64,000 nucleotides of DNA, from positions 7,502,001 through 7,566,000 of the forward strand of contig NC_135262.1 of assembly GCF_964204865.1 (NCBI RefSeq). Direction: 5' to 3'. Made by a program: the position numbers and the translations under genes. The number at the start of each line of letters is the position of its first letter. The first letter of the stretch is position 1. The notes beneath the pieces are model-generated. The model saw only the letters and a program-made list of their open reading frames with translations, was not told where the DNA came from and did no database searches. Shown in pieces: positions 12,301 through 27,300 of this stretch. Source of the stretch: Styela clava. Taxonomy: Eukaryota > Chordata > Ascidiacea > Stolidobranchia > Styelidae.

Positions 12301-15300
12301 AGTTCTAGAAGTCATGCTGTGTTTACAGTAACTGTCGAAACTAAAGAACATACCGGTTTGTATTTTGTGTTAATCTTACCCCAGAACAAGTGGTGATAAC
12401 TAATTTAACGCTCTAATAAAGTGTCTCAAAAATGGTATGTACCACTTGTCTACTTGTTCCGCACTTTGGAACGTTTATTTGCGGTGGCTCCGCCAGGGAC
12501 AGTGGTTTTTGGAGGTGAATCATGAATCAGAAATGGACCCATAAAAGAGTTCTGAAAATCTATATTATAAATAATACTTCAAATTTTGCAAAAAGTTCAC
12601 AAACTACTCATAAATGAAGACTAATAAATTGTGAATCTATGAGACTATGACCCACATTCTTGTTATCCGTGAAAAATATATAATGTGTGTTTCACCCATT
12701 CAGTGAAAAGGGTTGCAACCTGCACTGTTTGGGATGGATGAAAATTCAGAAATACCTCGGTAGTCGAACGACTCGATACTTCAACAATTCGGTAGTTGAC
12801 CAAAAAATTCCAGTCAAAATGATGCGGCACTCGATCGATGCTCAAACACACGAGCATGCTGCCAAGTGAGATGACGCTACTCATCCTCGCATCTCGACTG
12901 CCTCTCGACAAGAGAGCGATGCTCGATTATGTGCATACAAGCTTAATTTTCCATTTTAACTTTAATTTTTCAGCTAGCATTACCAAAGTGAGACAATCTG
13001 TATTAAATCTTGTTGATTTGGCTGGTTCTGAGAGACAAAAAGATACACTAGCAAGTGGAACACAGCTTAAAGAAGCCGGAAAAATAAACGGATCCCTTTC
13101 AGTTCTCGGACAAGTTATCATGGAATTAGATGATGTTGCTCACAATAAAACAAGACATATTTCTTACAGGAACTCAAAGTTGACATTTTTATTGAGGGTG
13201 AGATTTAGGCAGAAGTTTGTTTTTTATTCACTTGGTTTGTTTGTTATTGTTATTTGTGAGTTTGGATTAATCAAGATTATAAAACAAAATTATGGTATAC
13301 ATCAATATCATGCCTAAGTAGGTAGAGTTTGGAATTAAATCGCGGGGACCTGGTGGTGTGCTGCGATTGGGCCTGTTATAACTATAAGGTGATACCTCGG
13401 TAATCGAACAACCTGATACTCGAACGAAAATTCAGTGCTAAAACACAAGAGTGTGCCGCCCAGTGGGATGACGTCACCCATGGAACCCACATCTTTATCT
13501 TTATTAATACACGTTTAAATAATTATGTTGTTTAGGTACGTTTACGTTTTGTTGATAAATTGGGTATTTCGGAATGCTTAGGTACGAATTAAAATAATTT
13601 CCATTTTTTAGTGCAAAAAAAAGGTTCGTTACTCGAACAAATTTTTAGTCGAGCACCTATCCTGAACGAATTATGTTTGCCAACCGAGGTTATCACTGTA
13701 ATTATGTTAGCATCGCAAATTAAGATTCCAAATCTTCAGTAATTGTAAAAAATACTATCATTGAGCCTAAGTTTGTGGAGAGAAGTTGAGTATTTCCATG
13801 AGAATGATGTAAATCAAACTTTTCTAAGTGGACGAAGCATTTTTATTAGTCTATTAAATGAGGATTGCATATGCCAAAGTTTTTTTCAATCAAGTTTGAT
13901 TTCTTCTTGATTTTAGAGACAAAACTAATATCAACCCGAATTTGGGGTTCAAAGTCGGAGTCAAAATTTCTGATTTGGGGTCAACGGTCAATAATCTGTT
14001 GCCAATTTCTTTCCAGAGCCGTGATATAAAACTTAAAATTTCTTTTAGGATTCTCTTGGTGGAAATGCGAAAACTTTTATAATCGTTAATGTTCATCCGA
14101 ACGCACAATTCTTCGGTGAAACTACTTCTACTCTACAATTCGCGGCTCGAGCGAAACAAATCAAAAATAGAGCAAGAGTGAATGAAAATACTCAAGGAGA
14201 TTATACACAATTACAGGTAAATGCAATTTAATTTTTTTTTTTAAGAAATTTCCTAATATTCAATGGCAGACTGTTTTGATTCTTTTCCTGCCATTGTGAC
14301 AAAACAATACTTTCTTTAGCTTTCATTTGATTACTGTGCTGGATTAAGTTTTAAACTGTAACTGTTACTCTGACTTTTGCACAGTTTAATGAGTTTTCAT
14401 CGGTGCATGAAAATGTAGTACAAATTTACAATAATACTATTGTTTAAACCAGGGGTGTGCAACCTTTAATACAGAAGGGTCAAATACAAATAACTGGGTG
14501 AAGCCACGTGCCGCACCTTTATTCAAATGTGCTTTCTAGTAGTTGCAGGCACAAAAGTGATTGGAAAGAGATTGGAACTTCTCAGTTCTCACACAAACCA
14601 GATTAAACTAAATCAAAAATTCTTTTTGTTGCCGCACACCATTCAAAATTGCCACTTTCGCACAATTTGGGCCGCATTCGGTCCTCGGATCGTACATTGC
14701 ACACACCTGATTGAAACTATACAGAATACAAAGTAATACTTTTTGTTTTCCCTTCCCAAAAATTCGTCTTGGGGAAATATTTCTACTCAGTTGGGAAACG
14801 CTGGCATTTTCATTATCGGTCCTGTCATAGAGCTTGCTTCTATATATTATATTCTTAACTTCTGACCAGCAAAAAGTATCTCCTAATCAAATAAAATGGC
14901 CTTTGTAATTGTAAGCCATATTTCATTATTCTAGACTGAGATAGAAAGATTGAAAGCCATAATATGTCGATATGAAAGTAGCGGAAAAAACAGAACATTA
15001 GCAAGTATAAGTGATCAAGTGGAATCTGAACTTTCTAAAGGTTTGTCTGATATTTTAAACGTAGTAATTTTTCAATTGGTGGCTCATATAAATGATCGAA
15101 AAGTTTTCCAGTATTACTTCTCAATATTTTTTAATGTCGTTTTTATAGGCTTTTCAATTCGAACGAAGCCTTGTACGAGCAGCTACTGCTAGGTATGAAG
15201 TTGCTATAGTTTTAGAGGAACGGCATTTACCACGACCTGGGTCAGGTGGTGACCATGGGATTTGAACCCAAGATTTTTAACCTGCGATGCCAATACTGCC

Positions 15301-18300
15301 GATTTAGAACCGCTATGTGGCCCCTTCGCAGGACAAAGGCACTGTTAGAGAAACCTATTCTGTTTTTTTTTTTATGTGTATTCTACCTGGCCCAAATATA
15401 ATGACACCTTTTTTTTTTCAGATTATTATTACGACGATATAAGACAAATGTTTTTTAACGCGATGCAAATGAATCACAGACTAAGAGACGAACTAGAAGC
15501 GACTAAAAATCATATCACAAAAATGAATAACTTTAATATGTCCCGTAATTTTATTATTAAATTACGAGATTCAAAAATTTCTGAGTTGAGAAAAGGAAAA
15601 ACTCCAGAAAGGGATGAAGAAATTGAAGCATTGAAAAAAGAACTGCAAGCTGTGAAAGACCAGGCTAGTAGACTCTGTAGCTCTTTGGACTTACTCTCTC
15701 AGTCTCAAATATCAATCTCCTTTATTTATGACTGAGTGAGTGTGACCTTGTTTTGAGTAATTTTTGGAATTTGAATCGATTGGATTATGATTTTCAGGAT
15801 TTTTACAGTGATAATAGAAATCAAAATTTTTAACAAAAATTCTTAAAATAATTAGGTATGCCAAATAAAGCTCATCATCAAAATATGATTTTTTAAGTTC
15901 GGAGCTTCAGTCCAATCCAAATTTTCACCAACTCAAAGTCAGTATCAAGAGTCAAAATTCTCGAGTCGAGTCTATTGTAGAATATTTCCAGACTATACCA
16001 TCCTGTATAGAACAACAGTCAAAATTCATAAGTCTCAATATTAGAGATATTCAAGATGCAATTTATAAATATATCATATTCATTATTAACAGCTTTTGCA
16101 TAACCCTGAAGTTGCTTTACAAAAGACGAAAATAACGGAGTTACAACACGAAGTCGAAAAACTTCGACAGACTACATTAAGAGTCAAGGTACATACCGAA
16201 CATTTTGAGTATTATATATAGGATTGCTCAGCGAGAAAAGGGCACTCACTCAAGACGGAGTGAAACCCCCCTCACTCTAAATTTGAGGCAATCTGTTTCA
16301 TATTTATGGACAAGGTCATAATATGGTATATCTGTTTTAAATATATTGTTTTATTCTGTTATAAATCTTTTGTATTTGTGATTCTGAAAATTTTTTCCTA
16401 ATGTTAACTGTTTCAATAAACACTTGTTAAAGTCGGACTGGTGCCAAAACAGATAACGCCTAACACCAGTTAGCTCCCTAGCATCTGTGTTCAAAACAGG
16501 GGCGCTCAATATCCCGACTTTAACTCATTGTTATTCCTATATGGTCCTTCTTTGCATGTTCAAAAATAAATATTGTCATCTCGTAAATGTATTTCTTTAT
16601 AATACGAATGAAGATATTAACATTTTATAATATTAACTACATCATCACCAAGTAAATTCTGTTTGGTCGAGATGCCGTAAAACTGTAAAATTTCTATTCA
16701 AGCTATTAAAAGAACAAGAAAAAGAACTGGATCAATTGTACGAGCAATTGCTCAGTGAAATGGAACCAGATTCGTTCATGCATAGCAGAAGAGAATCTGT
16801 TTTCGATTCCAATGGTTCGACACCAAATTTTGTCAACGATGCCGCTGACAAAGCAAAAATAGCAGAATTGGAACAAAAATTGAAATCCAGAAATGATGAA
16901 TTTGCACAATTAGAGTAAGTATATTATTAGAAAAAGTATAATTTCAATTATTTAACCAGATTTGCAAAGTTTCAATTTTACGACCCTGTTATTATGCACG
17001 ACAGTTACATGATTGAATTCTGGGCTCGGTGGTTAGCGGATTGTGCCACATACTCGCCGTCGCACCTCTTATCACCCTACACGGGTATGCAAGTTTGAAT
17101 CCTGTGTGGCATAGTTATATCAAAAGGGTTACTATTACTAGACTCCTTGTCACTGATGGGTGGTTCATGTATCAATTCCACTCGTGCATTTGAAACAAAT
17201 AACTGATTATATATTCCCATACCCAACATGGATTGCTAACTGGACGAGAGGCTGTAGTACGCCATATGATAAAGACGTTATATGATTATATCATCATTCC
17301 GATTACCTTTTCGACGAATGAATATGAAATGACTTTTTTTAAAAGCTGTGAAAGTGTTTAATTAATCAAGTAATATACTCGAAGAAGTGAATTATTACGT
17401 TTGGCCCATCTCTGCAAGTAACATACACCCTCGTTTAGAGAAAAGAGCGCGAACCTTGAGGCTGAACTTAAAAGCACACAAAATCAAGTGAAAGACTTGG
17501 AAGGAGTTTTACACGCTAATCTAGCTGAGGACACAATGCAGCGAAGAAGATTAAGTAAAATGCATGAAAATGCCATCATTCGCATCACAACACCCAAAAG
17601 AAAAAACACAGAAGGTGCTAGTTCGTCACGTTCCAAAATAGCACGAGGTAGTTCGATACCATCTGGATTAGATAGTAAGTAAACGTTTATAGTAGAACAG
17701 TCTTGCAAGTTGGACTCAAGTTACCAGTTGTCAGAGAGTCTTCCAAATCAGTGTTTCTCACATTGAGTGTCCATGACCCCTGGGGGCCTTGATGTCTACA
17801 CAGGGGTCCGCAAAGATATGATAAAAGTCTGATTGATCTTTAATGATCGATTTCAATTTGAAAGCCATTGCAAATTTTTGGTCAAGCGTTGCGGACGAAT
17901 ATCCATTATAGTCAAATAATGCAATAACTTTTTTTTGCTCCTGAAACTACCTACATGTGTGAGGCAGCATTTTCAGCTCTTACCAATATGAAGACAAAAT
18001 ACAGGTCTAGACTTGCCGTAGAGTCTGACTTAAGAGTTTGTTTGTAACAAATTGCTCCGAGAATTGATAAATTATGCAGTAGGAAGCGACCGCATCATCA
18101 CATCAATGTCGTTTGTGTCGTATTGTAAATGAAAACATTATCCTTCTTCATTGGTTAGGCATAAAAATTGATACGGCATAGGATGGGGATCAGTCATAAC
18201 CAAGATTCATAAATAGGGGTCCATCACCTGAAAAGTTCAGGAACCCTGCTCGAAATGGAACGACCTGACCTGTGATCAACTAACCCCCAATGAGACTTAA

Positions 18301-21300
18301 CTCAGCGATTGACTCGACTTCGGATTTGATGAGACTTAATAGGCTCGTTACCCGGGTTTAGGGACCCGGCACTGTAGTAAATAATGATCGTTTATAGAAA
18401 TCCAATGTCGGGAGACTCGAGTTAGATTCATTTATCAAAGAGCCGATTTTGAAAATGCCTGAAATCACAAATTGAAAACCATTGACTTTATTGATAAGTC
18501 ATATCTTTTCCTTTTCAATAAATCGAATTACTTGTTGCTTTTTTATTTCAGTGTTCACTGTTTAGTGTTCATAAAATTCTGTTCCATTTTCACAGGTTCT
18601 GAAGCACTTTTTGATGATGATTTCTTTTTGAATGTATCGATGTTAACGGATCAAAAAATGCCTGAAGTTATGGAAAAAATGGTCCATGAAGAATTACAGG
18701 AAGAACTTCAACAAGTATGTAATGTTGTACAATTTTAATCTTTTTTTACTTTGTTTCATGTATCATTGCTAGGGATTTGGATCAAGAGTTGGCTTGTTTT
18801 TATTGATATTGGAATCACAGTTGTATTTTCAAACTACCCAGAGATGAATGAGTCGAACTTTTAAATTGTTAAGAGTAGAAAGTTCAGACTTGTAAATTAT
18901 AATGAAGATCAAACATATTGGACAGAAACTAGAAGCATTAAGTTCACCACCCGTAAATATTCTTAATATTCAATTGAAGATGGCTTGCACATATCAAATT
19001 TTGGTTTTCTTGTAGTTTTAAGACGGTGTTATTGTCAAAATTTTCTTCGAATAAAAAATGGCTTTCAGAAGTCAATCATGAAATTTGCATTGCATAAAAA
19101 CAACAGCAATGGGTCTTATTAACATGTACTGCATAATTTAAATTGGATCTGTGAACTTATAAAAAAATTATAGTTGCCTCAAAACTCATGGCTGAAAAAT
19201 TAAAAACAAGTTCGACTCTGGGTTGTTAACCTAATTCAACTCGCACTCCAGATTAAAAAAATATTCGACTCTGACCCAGTTCTGAACTCTGAGAAATCCA
19301 ATCAAACTTTGAGATTTTTTGTCTTCGTTCTTTCTCTGGTTGTCTGTTGATAATGCCAAGTCAGAACTTGATGCTCTATGTGTTTCTGGCATAAATTTTT
19401 ACTATGATCAACATTACTACAAAAATCTAAAATTAACTGAAGTTTTGATTTGACGCCAAGTTTAAACTGACGACACCAAATTCACTGCTATATATATTTC
19501 AAGTAAATGACTGTTCTAACTTCTAAAATCATTTCGTTGAGTCCTGTTCTGGGGCGCCATTCGCCAAACTTCTTTATCGTTTAACGTGTTAGTAAAGCAC
19601 CCACTTTCTCGTAAAAGGCAAAAATGGTATTCTCGAAGTATCGTTAATATTCGAGAGAAATTTTTGCGCGCCAAAACAGGCGTCTCGTAAAGAGTCTTCT
19701 CTCATTTTACCGAGAATCTGTATTCACCAACGTACTTTAACGCACCGGAGTGCTCGCAAACTAACGAGGGAAAAATTTTACTCGTTAACAGTAGTTCGGC
19801 CTGTTCTTAGCATGAATTAAAGTGAAAATGTATGTGTGTTTGTTTGTAACAGTATCTACATAATAATTAAACGGTATAACTAAGACGGGATACATGTTCA
19901 ATACCTTACTGGCCTAAGACAAGTACGTGCGACATGCACCCCAACAAATGCTGTGGTGTTTGCATACAAAAATTTGTATCAAAAATCTCTAAATGCCTAA
20001 CTTAGGTAGGAGTGACTGCAGTCTAGTGACTGTGGACCAACCTACATATGCCAACTAACAACGTACCAACATCAAATATGGGATTACATATTCATCTATT
20101 TTGTTGTCTGTTACAGAAGTAGTTTAACAATATGTATCTAAGAATTTATTCCATTCATCCATAGATTACTGCTATATTCCCCAAACTTTAAATCACAGGC
20201 TGCAAAAAGTAAAACAGAGATTATTGCAAAATAGGCTTATCTGCGCTGGGAGGCTGGCGGCAGTGAATGATACGATTGAGTGATCATACAGTGGTTTTTG
20301 TTCATTGACGACTGTGCGTTAGATTTCGAGAGAACTTGCGTGACCGTGCGTAAAGTTTTTAGATTGTTTCGTGAATCGCACTTAACGAGATTTCGTAACT
20401 GCGTTTTTGAGAGACAAGGTTACGTGCTCGTAAACGCGGCTTTTTACGAAGTTTGGCGAATGGGATCCCAGGTCAGTCTTCTAAAATTGTTAGCTCACTT
20501 CAAAATCAGAGCTATGATCATTTTTGTCCTTACTGTCCCATGTAACGATGTAACATAATTTTTTTTTTATTTTTTCAATATTTATCACAGGTCAAACAAG
20601 AAATGGAAAAATTTAAAGAAGAAAGCTTATCTAAGGATTGTGATTTGGCTTCAGTTAGGAAATCTGAAAATACATTGATGGAAAAGTTAGCTTTAATTAC
20701 GCAGGTTTGTATACTAATACTCATGCTTTTGTAACTTCATCCTGATTGGTCTAGATCTGTGTAGTGGGAATCCGAAATGTTTTCACTGGATTCGTAGTCT
20801 GTCGTATTTTCCAATTTTCCATAGCATAAACCAGGGGTAGGCAAGGTTTTGTGCACCAGCGGCGAAAATTTCTCCCATTCGAACTGGCGATCATGTAAGT
20901 GTTACATAAATGATTTGTTACAGTGGCAAAGAATATTGTATTCTCTTAAAACAGCAAAGTTTTTTTGTCATACAAGAAGCACTGCAGTTGATCCAGTCTT
21001 TTGACAATTCCTTCCTTTTTGAAATGTCTGGTCCTGTTATCGATTTTTATTTCCTTGACAGTCTTGTGTAAAAATTAGGCTCTAATAATTTAGCTATCAA
21101 TCTTCATGAATTAGAGTCGGAAAAGGGATCCAGCAACAGTTTAACTATACTACATGGCAAGAATTTGTGAGCTAGGAACAAAATAATAACATTAAGATAG
21201 TGTTGTGGTGAGTTAACAAAACTTTGTCATAACTAAATTGAAACGTTAGGCTGTGCATGGCCACACACGACAATCGCAAGAGGCAAAAGAAAGATGTGTG

Positions 21301-24300
21301 CAAGAGTTAGAGAGACGGGGTAAAATTTTGTAGTCTGGAGTCATCGTTCCTCTGTATTCTAAGGATGGCTATAGTTTCCTAGTCTTGGTTTCTAAGTATT
21401 TTTATCTGTTATCCATCCTGATCAAACTTTATGGGTTGTGGTTTGAAATTTGGATTTTGTTTTTAGAATCTTTCGGATGCAAAAAATCAACTATATTGGC
21501 TGGAAGCTGATGCAGCGACACATAAAGCAAATCTTCAAGGTAAAAAGCATTTCATATATTTGCCCATTCTACAATGATCTTTTTAAAGGCTGTATGATAA
21601 GCCAAGGCCAAGTAAATTTTGTAACGAAGATATAGAATTTCAAGTAAAAACATATTTCCGGGAAATGAACAAAATTATGTAGCACCAAATTGTTTATTTA
21701 ATCATAAGTTTTAATCTTGTTATGAATTAAAGTTCTCATAATTAAATAATCTAATTAATTAAATAATCCAAAAAATTTCTATTATTCCACTGTTTTGATA
21801 TGCTTAATCTAATCAGTTGCTTTTCCTGACCCATGACCCCATAGATGGTGTTCTTACACTTCATCATTTTATTTCCTATTTTAAATGTATTTTCGAGAGT
21901 GAGCGTCGAAATTGGTTGTTTCAAAAACATGGTTTTGTTACAAAATTTACAAGTAGCTTCCATTCTAAAGTATCGATAGCTAAATTTGAAAAGCTTCGTC
22001 TATCCCGTTTTTTTGGCCGATTCCAATTGAGTAAAAAGATAACATATGAACATATGAAAACAAGCCAATGATTTCAGTCATGCATCAAATTTTAGTTGTA
22101 ATGTCATTGTTGACTTATTCAGAATTAGTCACGATCACGAATATGGACAGGAAATTTTGGGAAATATCTATTTTCAGCATGCAGATATAGCAGATATACT
22201 TTTTTCTCTATTTTCTTAGGTAAAATGGAAGAACTTGATGAGGCAAGGATAATGTTGGAAAGTCAAGGGGAAGTGATAAAAGAATATAAAGACAAAGAAA
22301 AGTCACTAACAACGGTATTATTTAATATCAGTGCTGTTCAACCTTTTTCCCTCTTGTGTGGTATGCTATTGGCTTACATGGAACCCTAATTAGGAAAAGT
22401 AAAAACACATATCAATGTATGAAGGTTGGTATTGGTCATTCCAACGATAATAATGCGGAGTTACCACAACAGTTAAATAATATATTGAATCTTCATTTCT
22501 TGCATTTATCTCACAAACTGCTGAAATCTTGGCCCTAGAGTGGTTCATACAATCATGCTCATATCTACACTACTCAAGCGACTTATGGGTTAGTTTTTCA
22601 CTGTTGTTAAAAGTAGAAACTGTTTCACGCAAATAAAACTGGCAAATTGTACAGTTTACACACACAGGTTCGGGAGTGTAAGCGGACGGAAGGCTGTGAT
22701 TCGACATTTGATTAGGTCATCTTGTCGACTTTTCTCTGGATAAATATGTAAATTCTATATTATCAATGAGCGAGATTCTTCCACAGAATCCTACAGAATC
22801 CCATAGAGTGTTTTGTGGAACATCAGGGCTATTCTATTGTTGGAAGGCTTGAGTAATTGATGTACTTAAGTTGTACAGAGTCACCTTATATCAAAGATTC
22901 GAAGGCATTCGTCATCAACTAACCACCATTCAGATTTAACTTTGATGGACTCGACAAATGACTCTGTCCTGTGGTCTTCTACCCAACACGGTTATAGTGT
23001 AAACATCTTGAGCCGCTGCCATTAACAGCATAATAACTTATTTTTTCATACAGTTCTGTCCTGTGCATACTAAAGTATAAGAAGTTAGTATTTTTAAAAG
23101 GCTATAACCCTTTCCGTTCTGTATTGCTCGACCAATTTATAGTACCCTTGTGAGGTGTTGAGCACGAGGTGCGAGCAAGAGTCTCACTCACATAACACAC
23201 TCACTCACATGTTTCAGAGAATCACTAATTTGGAAGCAGAGTTGTTCCAGAAGCAAATCCACCATTCTAAAATAGAAAAAGAAAACGAAGATTATTTAAA
23301 AGAAGCGCAGACTTTAGAAGTTGACGTTTTGAATCAAAAACTTGAACTCGAATTCTTTGGAGGAAAATTAAAAGAAAAAACTCAATTGTTAGAATCAGAA
23401 CAAATTAAAAACAAAGACTTGATTGCAGATTTGAAGGTTTGCTTCGATAATTTGAATTTAGATAGTTTATATTTATTTCAGAGATAAAAAGTTGATCGCT
23501 TTGTTTCTGGTGGGAGTCGTAAACTGGAGCAAACTAGCCTCGGCAATGGCTAGTAAAATTGCTTTTGTCTCCGCGAAGTGTACAAATAGATCGTTTTTCT
23601 GCATTGCTGTTGTGAGAAACCGCTTTTCTTCACAACTGAGGGATCAATCAATTTCAAATTTTCATCGCTTGAAAATGATCAAAGCTGCTAGAAGTCCGAG
23701 CCCTATAGGACCCCCGTATATTTCACCCAAAATTTTACTTTTTTATTTCGATTCACAGGAACATTTTTTATGTAATATGGGAACTCTTTATTCTGTCATT
23801 CTTGTCTGTCTACCTTTTCAGTAAATTTGGTGGTCCAAAAAGGCCCAGTAGGGATAGTGACCTCTGCGTCCATATAGCTACATATTGCTCACCAAGTTTT
23901 ATTTCAAGTATTCTACGGGGCTCTTTGGTAACTGCTTTTTTAACGCAAAAGTCGCTTAATTCGATCAGATCACCACCCTGTTTTAAACTCAATATGGAAC
24001 TTACTATGTCATTTTTCTACGTCAGGAGAAAGAAGCACTTTTGGTACAGGAAAAAGAAAACTGTTTTACGCTGCAACAACAATTAGAAGGTGAAAGTAAA
24101 ACAACTTCTGAACAATTATCATTATTGCGCAATTCTAAATTTGAATTAGAAAAAAGACTTGCAATCAGGGAAGAGGAAATTACTACACTGAATACAGGAA
24201 AAGAAAATTTAAATATAGAGTTAGAAAATGTGAAAAAGGAGAGATTGGAAGATCAGGTTGGTTTAAGTAAAACTTAACTTGTAGGGTTTATTTTAAATAT

Positions 24301-27300
24301 GCTCATACTACATTGGAAATGTGTTTTTATGAGCACAATGGCTAAATTGTTGAGTCTGATCGTTCCCAACACATTTCAAGAAAAGGAAGCGCGATCTGAA
24401 ATTGTCACGATTGGATTCCTTGGAATAAAATTACTAATGTACCGAAAAAAAAAACTTTGCGCTGAAACAGAATTTTAAAATATTGCAGCGAATGAAACTA
24501 ATGGTGCGAAATACTGAAAATAACATGTAAGTATTTGACATAGTTCAACACGGTCTGTTGTCCTAACAATAATACGATTATCCCAATCCTTAGAAAAAAA
24601 AATTTTTAGAATAATTTTGTACTGTTAGTCTGTTCATTTTCATACCTAACTTTGTCTTCCATTATTTATTGTGTGTTAATGGCAATCCAATGAATAGTCA
24701 TCTACGGACACCCTCATTCAAATGGTACTTTTGACTTAATTTTTTATTATCTATGCCAGGGTGGTCCAAGGTTGTCGGTCTTGCGGGCCACACTATTATT
24801 TTTGGATTGTTCGCGGGCCACAATAGTGCCAAGAATAGATAAACAGTGCAATACAAAACAAACATTTTTATTGTCCAAACATATTGATCATTATTTGTCA
24901 TTTATCAAGCTAAAACACGCAAAAACCACCAGAAAACTCACTAAAACCTGCACAGATCGTACCATATCTACATTTAGTTGAAGATTTCCAACTCTGCCAT
25001 AAGGAGAAAATGCTGCTTTAGATTGTCACTGACACAACTTGCATACATATCAAGAAGGCATTGTGGTATTTTCCATCCCATATCCAGTCAAAAATCTGTT
25101 TGAATTGGTCAGTTTTCTTCAAACTCATGTTTACAAAATAACTTACAAATATCTGCTGATTAATTGATTACCGAATTTTAGTAAATTCGAGATACAGGCG
25201 ATTAATAATATTTAGTTATCAGGCATAGTCAACCTAGGCTAATAAATTCCAATCTCGATTTTTAGTTTTGTATGAAGCCTATTTTGTTAGCATATATTCC
25301 TGACCAAAAAAATAGAAATCCAGCAGTTAACAATATAGACTGCCAAGCACATTATTCAACTTCGCTACAACTAGCCATAACACTAGTCACTTCGGTGACA
25401 TTAGTGATGTAACAATATGTCCAAAGATTTTTCTGGCGAAACAACACCAAATGAGATTTTTGTTTATCCTCCCGCAAATGCGACGCGGGCCACAGATTAT
25501 GAAGTGGCGGGCCAGGGTTTGGACCACCCTGATCTATGCAATGCCATTCCTATCACTAACTTACTGTTTACCAGATTGCTATTAAAACACTGCATAAACA
25601 ATACATGGAATTGCAAGGTTCTTATTTTGAAATGCAAAATCAAAATATTGGATATGAAGCTGAAATAGAGGAATTTAGGGAAGAGATGAAAAGATCTGAG
25701 TCTTATTTGGAAAAAGAAAGAAAATTGAGGGAAACGTTTGAAAGGAAATTGAATGATGAAAGAGAAGTTTATAAAACAAAAGAATCGAAATATGAATTTC
25801 AGGTAAGACTTTTAGACATCAATTTTATAAAAATCGCTTTTCTCTTCAACTACTAGACCAATTGTTTTGAAATTTTCAGTGGTTAAAGATTGTATTTTTT
25901 GCTAGAAGGCTATTACTTTTGTTTATTTAAAAAATTTCTGCGATTATGTCTTCACGTTAACGATCTTGTGGTTCCATGAAGTCGTATATACTGTGGTGCC
26001 AGATGACTACGGTGACCAACTGCTTACTTGTACTACTTTGTGTTCGTATATTTGAGTATTGCTCTCTTGTTCTATTCTTATATCGGCAATCAGGTTGGCG
26101 GTCAGCAACTAAGAAATCAAATTTTGAATGCTAAAAAATTGGTAATAGGAACCTTCTTTAATAACCTGTTAGGAACGATTGGTCAACTATTTTTAGTTGC
26201 TGTAGAAATCTCTACTCGACGAATTCAAAATTTTGATTCTGGGGGGTTTGAAAATATGAATCCGGTTCTGGTGTAATCATGCCATACTGCAACTCCCTTA
26301 TTGTGCTCTTAATCTGCTATGTCTTATAACCTGTGTTGCAATACATCTATGTAGTTTCGTAATAAATTTACAGATGGAGTCGTTACAAGAAGACGTGATT
26401 TGCTGGAACGAACAATATTCTGCTTTAGATAAAAAACTAAAAATTGCAGAAGAAAAGGTGGAAGATACTAAGAAAACCATTGAAAATTTACAAAAGGAAA
26501 TTAACAAAAGAGAAGAAATAATAATAGAAAAAGGAAAGGAGACTGAGGTTGGCCTTGTCTTACTCCCATGACGGTTCACATTGATTTTACCTCAGTAGTA
26601 TTAAATTACATTGTCCTTAGCCCATCATTGTACGGTAATCACATTGTCAGTGACTTCATCATCTTGATTTTTTCAGCTTATGTGAAACGAACGAAACATA
26701 GCTCAAACTCAAGTGAATAAGATAAAATCAAATTGTTAGCCTCGACTCTAACTCAATAATAATTTTTATAATATTCTTGTCTCATTTCTTTTAATTTTTA
26801 GAGAATCTTTCGGTTTTGTGAGTTTGTAGCAATTCTTTCCAATTGTATTTACCTTGAAAAATATATTTGAATAGTTTGTCTTTTCCCAAATCTCAAATAT
26901 ATGGACATAAAGGCTACCATCGATAAGGCCTGAGAGGATGAAAGTACCGAGTTCACTCTGAAAAGATTGGCGTAGAAATGTAACAGTATGGTTAACCATA
27001 ATGGAATAAAAAGTTTACCCTTTATTTAAAATAAAATGCAAAATTTTGGTGAAATACTGTGTCCTTTGGTGGTGGTGGTAATATAGGCTAAACTAGCCAA
27101 ATTTGCAACGAAAGGTTGAGTTGACTTCTTTCATCGTCAACTTTGTCTTTTGTGTGTTTTAGGTGAAATTAAAAAAAATTGAGAGCTTGAAAGAAGAATT
27201 GGTTGAGAAACACAAGATTGAACTTAGAGAAACAAGAGAAATGTTGTAAATATAATTTCCTATATTTTTGTATCAATTCAAACAATGTTATTGAAAATCT

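Noticed and set aside
15145-15192. KIF15 exon starting at the TTTTTATAG acceptor (15150)
   Set aside because: Joined to exon 8 in phase it ends in an in-frame TAG; the acceptor 18-21 bases further on keeps frame and fits exon 10.
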